Assembly: GCA_037043015.1 (NCBI GenBank)
Contig: CM073321.1
Span: 16,117,001 to 16,181,000, forward strand
DNA length: 64,000 bases
Origin: Bryum argenteum
Lineage: Eukaryota > Streptophyta > Bryopsida > Bryales > Bryaceae
Reading direction: 5' to 3'
Shown piece after piece: positions 21,951 to 33,291 of this stretch. A program made the position numbers and the translations under genes. Each line of letters begins with the position of its first letter. Positions within the stretch are counted from its first letter, which is position 1. The notes below the pieces were generated by a model. It was not told the DNA's origin. It did no database searches and saw nothing but the letters and a program-made list of their open reading frames with translations.

Positions 21951-23438
21951 ATGCCAAAGGAGAAGAAGAGGAAGGCTGGTGTAGCCAACTTGTTTGAGAA
22001 GTTCGACGCTCATGAGGTCCCGGGTGACGCTTGTAAGGCATTCTTGATAGAATTTACCGTCAAATTCTATGAGGCCAATGATCTTCGAGCATTGGAAAGC
22101 AAATATGTGAGATATCAGGAGGAGGGCATCGAGAAGTTCAAGCTCGAAATTAGAGAACTCATGATAGAAGTGCTTCAGCATCCGAGGTGGGTAGCAGAGA
22201 CAGAGAAACGGGGGTTCATGTGGTGGATGGATAATAAGGTGAAGGATGCACTCTGGAATCCCAAGGTTGTAATAGCCAAATATGGAAGGATGTTTCGGGA
22301 GGGTGATGAGGATTTTGTTGACGTGGTGAATAGGGCTGATTGTTTTTCTGCCCAAATGAGGGCATTTTCAAAGAATTCACACCGTCGAGGCTCTGGAACA
22401 TGGTGGCAATCCATTGAGGGACGACAAACTCAAACCATGCGATTGACTCATTTGGTTACCATTCCGGATACATCCCAAATCATACGAGTTGACAACACGA
22501 GGTTGAAGGGACGGTATGGTACTATTATCAAAGTTCGCTTTGAAGGTGTTGCAGGCATTGAACCATTTTGGGAATTTGCTGCAAAAACTTCCATTCACTT
22601 GTTGACACGACCGGAGTTGGCAAAATTGGAGAATATGAATGAGTCTATGGCGATAAGGATTAGACACCCTGGTGTGATCCGCTTTGTGGCCATTCATCCA
22701 GTGAAGAATCAAGGCTATGCATTTTGGTGGAATGGCGGGACTATTCGAGAGATGCTGAACCGCGATATGGATTATGGTGACAATGTCTTTGTACATTTGA
22801 ACTTTGGGAATTACCCCGATGACGAGGTTATTCGGGCTCATCAACTGATTCGATTCCGTAAAAAACGGACAGAGCTTGCTTGGGCGTTGTTGCATATCAT
22901 GAACGAGGTCCACAAGAGCCACCACCTCCATAACGATATATCTCTAGATAATATCCTTCTCCACTTCCCTGCTGATGAATCACGAGTGTATATCGGAGTA
23001 TGCGATTGGGGCTTTTCCACAACGGTTCAGGAACCAATGCAATCCCTTTATACATTCACAAAACGTGAGGACATGGTGGAGACCCTGCGAAAACGTTATT
23101 GGGTAGATCCACGAGTGGCGTTCTTGTACAAAGCGGGTGAGGATTTACAGGTTATTCTAAAATACTCGATTGCTTCGGAGGAGTTTGCCACGGCCCGCAT
23201 AGCACAAAGAATTAATGGGATGACCATGTCTACGGCGTACGAGAGCTTGCAACGTGGAAACCGAAATACTTCGGTATTCTCCAATCAAGACCTTGCACAA
23301 GCTTTCCATCTTTACATCTATAGGGTATGCAACGAGAGCCGTGACGGCGCTGGAGGGTTGTCCCATATCATCTCACGCTTTAGCGAAATGTTTCATTGGC
23401 CCACGCCTCATGAGCATTTTCGGACGAATTACGAATAG
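21951..23438 (+). CDS. Protein-kinase-like cargo protein of the hAT element
   Basis: Uninterrupted 495-residue frame from ATG after GGGATCAAG. The N-terminus is basic (MPKEKKRKAG), and the first 180 residues match nothing I recognise. Residues 187-212 resemble a glycine loop and ATP-lysine region (GRYGTIIKV, FAAK with Lys212). HLHNDISLDNILL at 325-337 corresponds to the catalytic loop with HND instead of HRD (Asp329, Asn334). DWG at 352-354 replaces DFG. The catalytic Asp, Asn and metal-binding Asp are all present, so activity is possible. The C-terminal 100 residues are unassigned. It is the only gene of this element without a frame break. It has its own GC-rich module and TATA-like box. Substrate unknown. 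Confidence 0.75.
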   Translation: MPKEKKRKAGVANLFEKFDAHEVPGDACKAFLIEFTVKFYEANDLRALESKYVRYQEEGIEKFKLEIRELMIEVLQHPRWVAETEKRGFMWWMDNKVKDALWNPKVVIAKYGRMFREGDEDFVDVVNRADCFSAQMRAFSKNSHRRGSGTWWQSIEGRQTQTMRLTHLVTIPDTSQIIRVDNTRLKGRYGTIIKVRFEGVAGIEPFWEFAAKTSIHLLTRPELAKLENMNESMAIRIRHPGVIRFVAIHPVKNQGYAFWWNGGTIREMLNRDMDYGDNVFVHLNFGNYPDDEVIRAHQLIRFRKKRTELAWALLHIMNEVHKSHHLHNDISLDNILLHFPADESRVYIGVCDWGFSTTVQEPMQSLYTFTKREDMVETLRKRYWVDPRVAFLYKAGEDLQVILKYSIASEEFATARIAQRINGMTMSTAYESLQRGNRNTSVFSNQDLAQAFHLYIYRVCNESRDGAGGLSHIISRFSEMFHWPTPHEHFRTNYE

Positions 23439-24647
23439 GAAAACGTAGAATTTGTTTTACTCATATCGCTTTATTATAGTTTATGAATTAGTATGCATGT
23501 TCTATTTTCACTCCAACAATACTCTTTGTTTCAAATGTATTGCATGCCTTTCAAATTTTGGCCCACCAAGTACACTTATGTTTATTATAATATTTTGCCC
23601 CTTTGCACCATTTGGATGAGGCCTTTAGGGTAAAGCCCAAAAAAACCTATTGATTCAATTTTTAAGTGTTGGTTGGGTAATTCAAAATTAGCGATTTATC
23701 TTCTATTTTTCTTCTAATATGTTTATAAGCCAATCACTACTGAAATTCCAAAAATATTTAAGTCATAATATTTACCAATTTTACAGTGGCAGCCTCCAGA
23801 AATTACCAACACAAGCTCAAAATGTATTAGTAAATTATGAATTATATATTTCAAAATTTGTCAAAATTTTAGATTATGGAAAACTTTTAGAAATAAGTTA
23901 CCTCAAAAATCACAAACTCCTACACTCACATAACCCACTTTAAGTTCTTTATAATACGAAATATACGTAACGACGTGCATGTTTTACTATAGTATTGTTT
24001 TCGGACCTGCTTTTAGAAAATAACTTGCATGAATGTCAATCAAGAGGAATGAGGCTCCCAAATTTTGCATGAATTTACTACACTTGATTACATACATGGG
24101 AAAAAATATGACCAAAATTTTGTTGGTAACAATCTCCAACTCCCCCTTTGCACCGTGGAGACACTGCCTCCGGAGCAAATCCCAAATAAAGTTTTAAACA
24201 AAATTTGGATGTTAGGATCTCGCAAATGATAAACATCCTAAGGTCACTTTTTAAAATAGTAACTTAAAATAGGCTTCGGTTCACGATCTTACGGTTGAAT
24301 GTATTAAATAGATAAAAATAATTTGTACATACTCCGAGAGTACATAGACATAGGAAATCGTAGTTTGAAGCAGGAGGTTTCAACTTTCAAGCTTCCAAAA
24401 ACACTAAAATTCTTAGTGGTTAATAAATGGAATTATAACATATTTACTCAAATAAATGTGTAATATAGGTCATGGTCCTACATTCCTTATATCATTCATA
24501 TGATGTCCGTTTACCAACAAAACATGGTTAAGAAGGTCTTAAAAAATGACCTCTACCATATGGAGAATAGAGTTCTCATCCAAATACTACATCTACGTAC
24601 AGTACATTACAACGTGCCTATATGTAAATGTATAATTACTTTGCATC
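23439..24647. other. Convergent intergenic region
   Basis: AT-rich 3' flanks of the kinase-like gene and the PRDTY gene, which point at each other. No gene seen. Confidence 0.5.
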
Positions 24648-26232
24648 CTAGTCCTTATCATCATGTGTTCCACTTGGCCCTGCTTGGTTTGAGAACCGCC
24701 CTCGCGAATAAGCATCATACAAGCGCTGCTCGTTGTAAATACGATCATTTTCAAGCTTGCGGATGTACTCCGCTTGACTTTGAATTGTTGCCTCTCGTAG
24801 TTGTCTTTCAAACTCTGCATCTTCTTCTTCACGAGTTCGGAATGGTGGCGGGGGAGTGTCGTTACTCCCATATGCATATTGGCCATACCCAGGATATGGG
24901 TACTCAGTGATATGCTCTTCACGATCCTTGTTCGGGTAATTCCAACTGGGCTCGTATTCATCTCTTGCTTGACTTGGAGTACGGTACTCGGGATTGGTAA
25001 TAGCTCTACCGTACTCGCCGTGATGATCATGCGTATCTCTTGGATACGTTGGTCTAAAGCTATCTGGAACCTCAGGTCTTCTACCGTATTGGTTGTGAGC
25101 ATCGTATGATCCAATAGGATACGTTGTGGGGGTACCTTTCTCGAATGTTAGGTCCTCTCCCATACGGCCTCGAGACTCGTATGTGTCCCTTGGATGTGTT
25201 GGGATATGGTACTGACGGACTCCGGGTACCTCTACCATATTGGCCGGGGACATCGTTAGATTCCCGAGGATATGTTGGCGTATAGCTCTCCGGAGCACTC
25301 CTTCCACCGTATCGGCCTCCTGACTCGTATGTATCCCGAGGATATGTTGGCATATATCTTCCTCCAGCATTCGGACTTGTATCGTGTTGGCCTCTGGATT
25401 GGTACGTATCCCTTGGATGCTCTGCCCTATATGTCTCAGGAGTAGTGGTTCCTGGACCGTATATATTGCTACCGGGATAATACCCACCACTTCCTATGCC
25501 AAAAGATATTGGTGCCATACCCCTGTTATTGCTGCGATTATAATTATCTGTTGTGTGACCCCCATATCTCCTCGGAGGTGTATATTGTTGATGTTCAGTT
25601 TGACCCTCGTATCCCCTCGGAGGTGTATCTTGTTGATGTTCTGTTTGACCCTCGTATCCCCTCGGAGGTGTATCTTGAGAAATTCGAGTTTGACCTCCAT
25701 ATCTCCTTGGAGGTGTACTTTCTTCATCTTGAACTTCCGACATCTCCGTATATGTCGGATTCGACCAAAGGGGCATACAATCACTGGGTCCAAGCCAACT
25801 AGTTGGTATGAAATCATTGCTCCGATCCAATTCGGCAACATTCAAACCTGCCACGATGCTCCAATTCACGTTCTTATGTAGAACGATTTCTGCCCAAACC
25901 ATAGCCATGTTGGAATATAACATGATTTCCGGCCTAGTATTCCGTACTCCAACGGCAATGGTCACTTCATGATATCGAAGCGTGAAATGTTGACTTGTGC
26001 AACTGCTCGCTAGACCTTCGCGTCGTGGCGCCGATATAATCGCTTGATTTCTTGGCCATAACTTCATGAGGTGTTTCATCTTCACATATCGCTTGCACAT
26101 GGTGCAATTCCAAATTCTCGCCGGTTCATCTTCCCATCCATCTTCGGCGACACAATTTGGATCATCAGTTGCTACCCAGTCCATCTCCGGGGCCTTGCCC
26201 TTGGGTGCACTAGTACGTCGTTCCCTCGGCAT
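24648..26232 (-). pseudogene. PRDTY-repeat protein of the hAT element, one frame slip
   Basis: Start taken at ATG 26,232 (MPRERRTSAPKGK), because its basic opening resembles the kinase-like protein; an upstream ATG at 26,262 is also in frame. The first part has GWEDEPARIWNCTMCKRYVKMKHLMKLWP, related to the N-terminus of the RING-H2 gene (ICKKYVKM, GKLWP). Four near-repeats of TPPRGYEGQTEHQQD follow, then low-complexity Pro/Arg/Tyr/Gly sequence with many YPRDTYESRG units. At about 25,200 the frame moves by one base and continues to 24,648, ending in a charged helix (FRTREEEDAEFERQLREA) and a hydrophilic tail. The sequence suggests a disordered, possibly scaffold-like protein; function unknown. 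Confidence 0.6.
25560..25740 (-). repeat. 45-bp minisatellite coding four 15-residue repeats
   Basis: Four tandem 45-bp units within the PRDTY gene, centred on CTCGGAGGTGTAT. They keep frame, so the array expands the protein in whole 15-residue steps. Confidence 0.85.
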
Positions 26233-26349
26233 ATTGTTTAGCCACAAGAAAAAAAACTGCAAAAAAAGGGGTCAGTTATCAAGAGGGGACTCCGAGGAGC
26301 GCAGTCGACATGGAAAACCACAGCGACCAGGGCGCACACCAGAGTGAAG

Positions 26350-26680
26350 GGAAATGAGCCCCCGGTCGGCTATTTATGCCGATCAGGGCCGGTCGGCATT
26401 CGTCCGCTGGCCCCGGCCGTCCGATCTCGGTCGGCAGCGGTCAATTCCGCCATCGGTCGGCCTGGATCGGTCGGCCAATCCGACGCCCGCAATGGCGACC
26501 GATCCAGGCCGCCCGATCGGCCGACAGATCCATCGCGGCTGTCGGATCTGGCCGGTCCATCGCGGCCGACGGATCCGACGGCGGCCGTCCGACGGGGTCG
26601 CGAGGGCGGTCGCTGGCCGTCCGATGCGGTCGCCGGCCTCCAAGGCGGTCGGCCGTCCCCCCGCCCCGTCGGTAGGTCTT
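26350..26680 (-). promoter_or_regulatory. GC-rich CGGTCGGCC module 2, upstream of the PRDTY gene
   Basis: Repeats of GGTCGGC, GCGGCCGACGGATC and related words. On the minus strand a TATA-like CATAAATA lies at 26,378-26,371, about 140 bp before the ATG at 26,232. Confidence 0.6.
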
Positions 26681-28436
26681 ATTTCTGGTTTTTCAAACAT
26701 GGGGCATGCTTTCCCATGGCCCACGAAGAAAGGAATTTTTTTTAATAGTTTAGGTCTTGGATTATTTTGCAATGATGTTCTATCTTGGAAAAATTAAAAT
26801 AATACATGGTTTTTCAGCAGAAGTTTCTCATTCATCCATCGTTGGATTTCAATTTTGTTAGTTCGGTTGTATTTGAATTTAGGTACGTTCGCACTTGGCC
26901 TTAGAGGTGGTGTTAGAAGGTGGTCTTATCTCCTTAGAAGAGTGTGTGTCCACACCTTCGTTCTTTAGTAATTACCAATCCTACATGGATTCCCACATGG
27001 CACACTCTAAAACTTGGAGGACAAAAAAATATTAGCTAATATTTGGGAGGACAAAACATAGTTGAGCATTAGTAGGCAATTCTTGAGGAAGCACCTCATT
27101 TAGAAAGATTCTCTAGTTTTCACCACTTAGAAGTGGTCTTAGTTAATGAGGCCTTTGAGGGGCCATTATCTAATTGAGCCCATAATTCATGGCCCTTTCC
27201 CAAGCCTCATTGATGACACCTTTCCTAGGAAAAGGGGATTTCCCGATTTTGTGGAGGTCTTAAGTTTTAGTGTACGTTCTTAACAAAGGCCAAGTGTGAA
27301 GGGACCTTTTGGAACTTGTTTTTCTCTGGAAACCTTACTTCCATCCAAGATGCGACGAAGATATGCCATTCACTTTTGAGCAAAGGACCTACTTTTCGAT
27401 CCACGCCAATACCTATGATAATTGCATTCTCACTTCAAGGTGAATATGATGAAATTTTATGATCTTTGTTGAGTACTAATATGTTATGATCTCGCAATCT
27501 ATGGGGCTTCATGAGTCCAAATTTCCTCCACATGACCTAAACCAAGTCTTCTACAATGTTGTACGGTTGAAATCTAGATAGCTAACCTTCATTTTCATCT
27601 CTCGCACTTTGCAAAACGTGTGTTTCTAGGCTCTAGAGTCTACACCCCCCTTGGGCATTTGAGGTTAAGGGTTACAAACTTACAATGAACATGTATTAGC
27701 AATAAAATAAACTTTATCATGAACTATAATAGAAGGCTATTGGCATTCATGAAAATATGTGTAGGTATAAAACATATAACATATAAATTCCATTATACAT
27801 ACACGCATCCCAAATTTAGAACCAAGGATGATAGAATCTAGTGTATCCTAATTTGTGTCTTCCATGTGACCAGTAGGTTTAAAATATTATATTTCTATAA
27901 GACTCTTCTGGATATAAATTAACTTATGTAGAGGTAATGTTTAAGCATAGAGAATGCATATAAATAATATAAAATGCGTTTGATCATTACTCCTAACTCC
28001 TACATTATAATGAATCTTTCTCACATTCATGCTTTGTATTCTTTTGGCTTCCTGTATGAATTATATGTACTTATTGGATTTCATTCTAGCATTTCGTATT
28101 CTTACAATAGTATTGAGTTCAAACGTTCATTATATGTATACTGAGAATATTAAACTCTACAACCTACATACTATATTTAGAATTTCTTTTTAATTCTAAA
28201 AGCAAAATTTCATCATTTACTTTCATCATATACTCTTTAATTTTATTATCATATATGTTTCTTTCAAATTCGTTGAGTCTAACCCACTTGAATTTTATGT
28301 AAATGGACGTGGTTTTATTTATACCGTATATAATAATTACTCATATTTTCTAATATCATTCTTATTCACATTATAATTAGAATACTTCAAAATGACTTAT
28401 AGGAACAAAATAAGTTTTTTTTTTTTTTTTTTTAAT

Positions 28437-28573
28437 AGGATCTAAGATTATATACTCCCAAACGTAGTGCCTATTTTTAACCAAATGACGCATTTCCAAA
28501 ATAAGGGTCCTATATTAAAATGAAGATGCACAATTTACATTCTCAACCATGTAACATTGTAATAGAGTTATAG
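28437..28573 (+). repeat. Internal direct repeat (partner 29,233-29,368)
   Basis: Shared blocks include CATTTCCAAAATAAGGGTCC and CATTCTCAACCATG, in the same orientation about 800 bp apart. Confidence 0.8.
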
Positions 28574-28599
28574 AGCATGTGTGACCATTTAGTTTCATA

Positions 28600-28980
28600 A
28601 CTTTGGTATTACCGTGTTAGGCCTTAAGTTGACCACATTTAGACATAAGAATACTCTTAACTTAAAAAACATTGTGCTTAAACAACGCATTCTATTATTG
28701 GCTATTTTTGTTGGACACCCTTGAACTAAGCTAGGAGTATATTTATATTGTAGTACATATAATTGTACTTAATTTGCACATATTCTTTTTAAATAATTAT
28801 TAGTAGCATTTTTATTATTGTATTTATTTGAATAATTATTTATTTACCTCTTACAAAGGTAATAGAAACATGATTCTATTGTTTTCTATTTCGCGATCAC
28901 AAATAAAGAGAAGTAAAAAGGGAGACAAATAAATTTTTGAAAATATCCCACTCTATAAGTTTTTAACATATGGCATCAAC
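28600..28980 (+). repeat. Internal direct repeat (partner 30,658-31,135)
   Basis: Shared blocks include CATAACTTTGGTATTACCG, TTGGACACCCTTGAACTAAG and TTACCTCTTACAAAGGTAAT. The second copy carries extra sequence near its start. Confidence 0.8.
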
Positions 28981-29375
28981 TTATAAAGATTGGTGTTGGA
29001 AATCTTTGGAAACTCAATTGTGTGTGGAATGAAAATAATGGATTCGTGTATGTATGGTGTAGTATTGAATTATATTTTTAATCGATTACAATGCCACTTT
29101 TCTCCATCGCATTGTTATTATTTGCAAAATAATCTATTTTTTATTTATTTTTGTTTGAAGATGTTATTGACATGGAATAAATCACGAGTTTATTGCAAGG
29201 AATATATTGGTAGTATTTTCAACATTCAACATAGGATCTAAGATTATAGACTCCCCAAACTTAGTGCCCATTTTTAACAAATGTCGCATTTCCAAAATAA
29301 GGGTCCTATATTAAAATGAGGATGCTCAATTTACATTCTCAACCATGCAATATTGTAATAGAGTTATAGTTGTAG

Positions 29376-29480
29376 GTCATGTGGCCCAAAGTTGAGTCAT
29401 ATAGCCTCATAGATTACGAGATCATAATATGTTAGTACACAAGAGAATTTACGAAATTTCATCATTTCCAGATTGAAGTG
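29376..29480 (+). repeat. Dispersed repeat, also at 32,486-32,595 and 63,612-63,700
   Basis: GTTGTAGGTCATGTGG, then CCTCATAGATTACGAGATC, then TTAGTACACAAGAGAATTTA. A shorter inverted match lies near 27,465-27,510. The copy at 63.6 kb is outside the hAT element, so this repeat is independent of it. Confidence 0.7.
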
Positions 29481-29530
29481 AAAATTCATATAACAAAGCT
29501 ACTACAATTATGAAATCTCCAAGTAAACCA

Positions 29531-29577
29531 TAAACCTAAATCCTAAACCCTAAACCCTAAACCACTAAACCCTATCC
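29531..29577 (+). repeat. Short telomere-like repeat
   Basis: About five CCCTAAA-type heptamers, partly degenerate, inside the hAT element. Confidence 0.75.
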
Positions 29578-29769
29578 GTCAATAAAGAATATATAGCATT
29601 TCACAAATCAACATAGGGTTCCTTTTTTCATTGTGTAATAATCACTGAGAATCCAATAACAGAAATCTGAGAGGGATTAAAATATAAAAAGGATCCTATG
29701 AAATTTTGAAAGATTTCAGTAGTACATTGGAAACTAAGAATTAAAAAAAAAGAAAAAAGAAAAAACCCC

Positions 29770-29965
29770 AAGCGGCCGGCTCGATGGCGATGTACGATCG
29801 GTCAATCTGGGCCGCTCGTGCCCGGCCGACGGATCTGAGGGACCGCATGACCGGCCTACCGACCGACCAGGCGACCGGGGACCGGCCCGGAGACCGACCG
29901 GGCGACCTGCGGTCGGCCTTGCGACCGACCGGTCGACTATCAGTCGGTCGGCCCGCGTACCTCTT
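29770..29965. promoter_or_regulatory. GC-rich CGGTCGGCC module 3 (orphan)
   Basis: GACCGACCGGGCGACC and CGGTCGGCC words as in the other modules, followed on plus by a CT-rich leader (29,966-30,030). No open gene follows on either side, so it may be the remains of a lost gene's promoter or a spare transposase-binding block. Confidence 0.5.
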
Positions 29966-30049
29966 TCCCCCTCCTCTTCTTGCCTCTCCCCAAAACTCCC
30001 CGTTTCCACAACTTCTCTCACTTCCCTGCATTGCATATTTGCATTTCTA

Positions 30050-32870
30050 TATTTAGCGTCTCTCGTCCACGTGGGCGTCTAAATCGGGGTAGGGAATGTT
30101 ACGACAAGGGAATGTCGGGAAGATTTCTTTGTCGAAAAACAAGAATGTTTTATGACAAAGATACTCTAGGCTCTAAATAATTCTATAATAAGGGACTCTT
30201 TACAAGAGGAGTCAAGGCCAACATATCTCCCATGCCAATTCCCCCATTTGTGAAGGTGTTGGGAGTTGGTGCCCATTTCTAGAAGGAAAACGAAGGTTAT
30301 GGGGCCAATTCTTATTATTAGCTAGAGTCCATGTTTTTGATTTGTTCTCATTGATTTTATGTTTTAAAAATATTCCTTCTTAATTTGAATCAAGAAAACG
30401 CTTTTAGGCCATGAATTGACATTCATTTCTTGAATCTCCCAACTTTTGTCAAAAATTGATCCATTCTCACAACGAGATGTTCTCATGTATTGGCCCCATT
30501 AATGGCTTGGCCCCTATTGTGCACTTTGAGGTGGCCCTAAATCCTCTCATATCACGTTCGAGACTTTTTAGCTATTCCTTGATGAGAGTATACTTATGTC
30601 TAACATTGGAGAGATCTAAGTATATATTAAATGTAGGTGAGCATTTGTGAGTATCTTGTCTTCATAACTTTGGTATTACCGTATTAGTCAATATTTAAAC
30701 TTCCTATTTAGCCCTTAAGCTGTCCACATTTTATGGTCTATATTATTTGATGTGCATTTAGAAATAACTCCATCGTTGTGTATCTAATTTAGTAGTACTT
30801 ATTATTAAAAAACATTGTGCTTAAACAACTAATTCTATTATTGGCTATTTTTGTTGGACACCCTTGAACTAAGCTAAGAGTATATTTATATCCTAGTACA
30901 TATAATTGTACTTAATTTGCACATATTCTCTTTAAATAATTATTTGTAGCATTTTTCTTAGTGTATTTATTTGGGTAATTATTTATTTACCTCTTACAAA
31001 GGTAATAGAAATACAGTTCTATTGTTTTCTATTTTGTGATCATAAATTAAAAGAAGTAAAAAGCGTTACAAATAAACTTATGAAAATATCGCACCCTATA
31101 AGTTTTTAACATATGGCAATAATGGCATCAACTTATTAAGTTATAATCATATTTGATCTTGTACACGTATAGTACTTCGATTTTATGTTAAAAGAAGTTG
31201 ATTATTCTTATATTAGAAACTTGATTGATTGATTAGGGAATAGAATATTTTGAATAGCCATCGCTTCTTCATTTAGAGTATATTGTGGATAAAATCACTT
31301 GTGGATAGGATTTAAGGTTTATGGTCTAGGATTTATTAATTTTTCCTGGCTAATTTTTTTATTTTTCCATATCCAATAGATTATTTTACAAACCTTTGTA
31401 GGCTAATTCCTTTATTATATATTGGACATGTTATAGTCTCATCCCGGATCTTTGTTTACGAACTCGGGTCCCCTCTGAAATGAAAAGAATTAAATAAATA
31501 ATATATATACACTATACGGTAAAGATAGAGCGGTTTTTGCTAAAAACATATTTAGAGGTAAAGTCACTCTACATAAATAGCGATTTCAGGCTAAAAATAT
31601 ATTTAGAGGTAAACTAGTTCTATATAAATAGTGGTTCTCTTTAAATACATATTTAGAGGTAAAGCAAATCAATTCTACTTTGTGTGCTAGAACTATAAAT
31701 CAAAAAGTAAATAGATAAATATACATACTATACATGTATATAGTAAATAATATATTTATTATATATTCAACCATAATACAATACAATTATAATATATATT
31801 ATATATAATAAATACCTTCATATACATATTCCACTTTGAAAATAGAAAGTACATACATAAATATACATATTCTAATTTATTGATACATAGTATATACATA
31901 AATATACACATCCTACTTTAAAAATAAATAGTTTAAATACATAAAGAGTTAGATTTCTCTAATTGATCTATTGATAAGATTTATTTTTAGAAATAGGAAA
32001 GTAAAAGACTAGAGAAAGACTTTTAGGTGGATATATAAACTTGTGGGTAAGAAGGTAGAGACTATTTTTTGTTGTGAGTTCTTTGGTTATATTTATATAC
32101 AATTGTTATATTCGATATGAAAATTGGAGTTCTTATCTATCTATCTTGTTGAAGAACAAGAATTACCAGTTTATAATTATCCTATTAGTATAATAAATTC
32201 GTTCCAAGGAGACGGTTAAGTAGGAACTTTTAAGCAACTAGGTCTAATTTTAAAAAAACCTAAAAAAACCTAAAAAAACAACTTCAAATTGGTAGAGAAA
32301 GTTCACACAATTTGGGAAGAAAGTTTTATCCACATATCTTTTTTCTTGAGATCTATCTCACGTTTATTTACATGCGCTTCTAACGATGGTAATTGTATTT
32401 TCTAATTCAAAATCACTCAAAAGATAGAATTTGGTATAGAGGGCGTTTATTTAGTGTCCATTGAGGATGCCCTAATACACATACTGTTGTAAGTCATGTG
32501 GATAAAAGTTTGATTCATAAAGCCTCATAGATTGCGAGATGATAATGTATTAGTACACAAGAGAATTTACGAAATTTCATCATTTTCAGATTGAAGTGAA
32601 ATTAATAACAAGGTGGTTTTGAGGGGTTTTGGCACTTTTTACGGCCACTTTATATTAGAGGCCATTTGAAGTTGGGCCCATTTAGAGTTGAGCCCACTTG
32701 GACTTGAAGTGGGCCTTAACTTTAGCTCTACTTTATAAAGTGGGTCATAGAGTGGATCTTGCAATATAAAGTCCTAATGCCCACTTCGAGGGCCCAAATT
32801 TAAAATTTTAGAGAGAGATAGATTCTCATTGGTTGATGCCTAGGGTTTGTAAACGGGCCCAAGAAATTTT
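30050..32870. other. Gene-free interior of the hAT element
   Basis: AT-rich sequence with the second copies of the internal repeats (30,658-31,135; 32,486-32,595) and a short triplicated motif ATATTTAGAGGTAAA around 31,545-31,670. No gene seen. Confidence 0.5.
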
Positions 32871-32879
32871 TGGGTTAGG

Positions 32880-33118
32880 GTTTAGAGCGGCGGCCGGCGG
32901 CCGGTCCGCCAGGCCCGGCGTGCGAAGGTTCGGCGGTCAGGGTCGGTCGGCCAGGCCCGGGCGGTCCAGGCGATCTGTCGGCAGGTCTGGGGGATCGGTC
33001 GGCCGGTCCCGAATTGCCCGATGGCCGGTCCAGCGATCGGTCGGCCGGTCCGGGGCTTCCGACGGCCAGGCCCGGTCGGCGGTTCGGTCGGCCGGTCCGG
33101 CATGAGGGCACTATAAAG
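32880..33118 (+). promoter_or_regulatory. GC-rich CGGTCGGCC module 4, upstream of the RING-H2 gene
   Basis: GGTCGGCCGGTCCG-type repeats ending at TATAAAG (33,112-33,118), 174 bp before the ATG at 33,292. Confidence 0.65.
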
Positions 33119-33291
33119 GGCCGTTCGGCTTCATTTTGCACCACTTTCTCTCCTCATGGTAACCCAATTCGAATGTTCTCCAGTTGCTAAGGCGCCTGCT
33201 GCATTCTAGTTGGAGAGGAGAAGGGGGTCGGTTTTTTTTCTTATTTCTTGCGACTACTTCGTCCCGTGGATCTTTCGGTGATACTTGCACG

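Larger units (their letters stand above)
26690..29765. other. Gene-free interior of the hAT element
   Basis: AT-rich sequence with internal duplications and no supported gene. About 135 bp at 28,437-28,573 recurs at 29,233-29,368 (GGATCTAAGATTATA..., AATAAGGGTCCTATATT). The block 28,600-28,980 recurs at 30,658-31,135. A run of T lies at 28,416-28,434. Confidence 0.5.
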
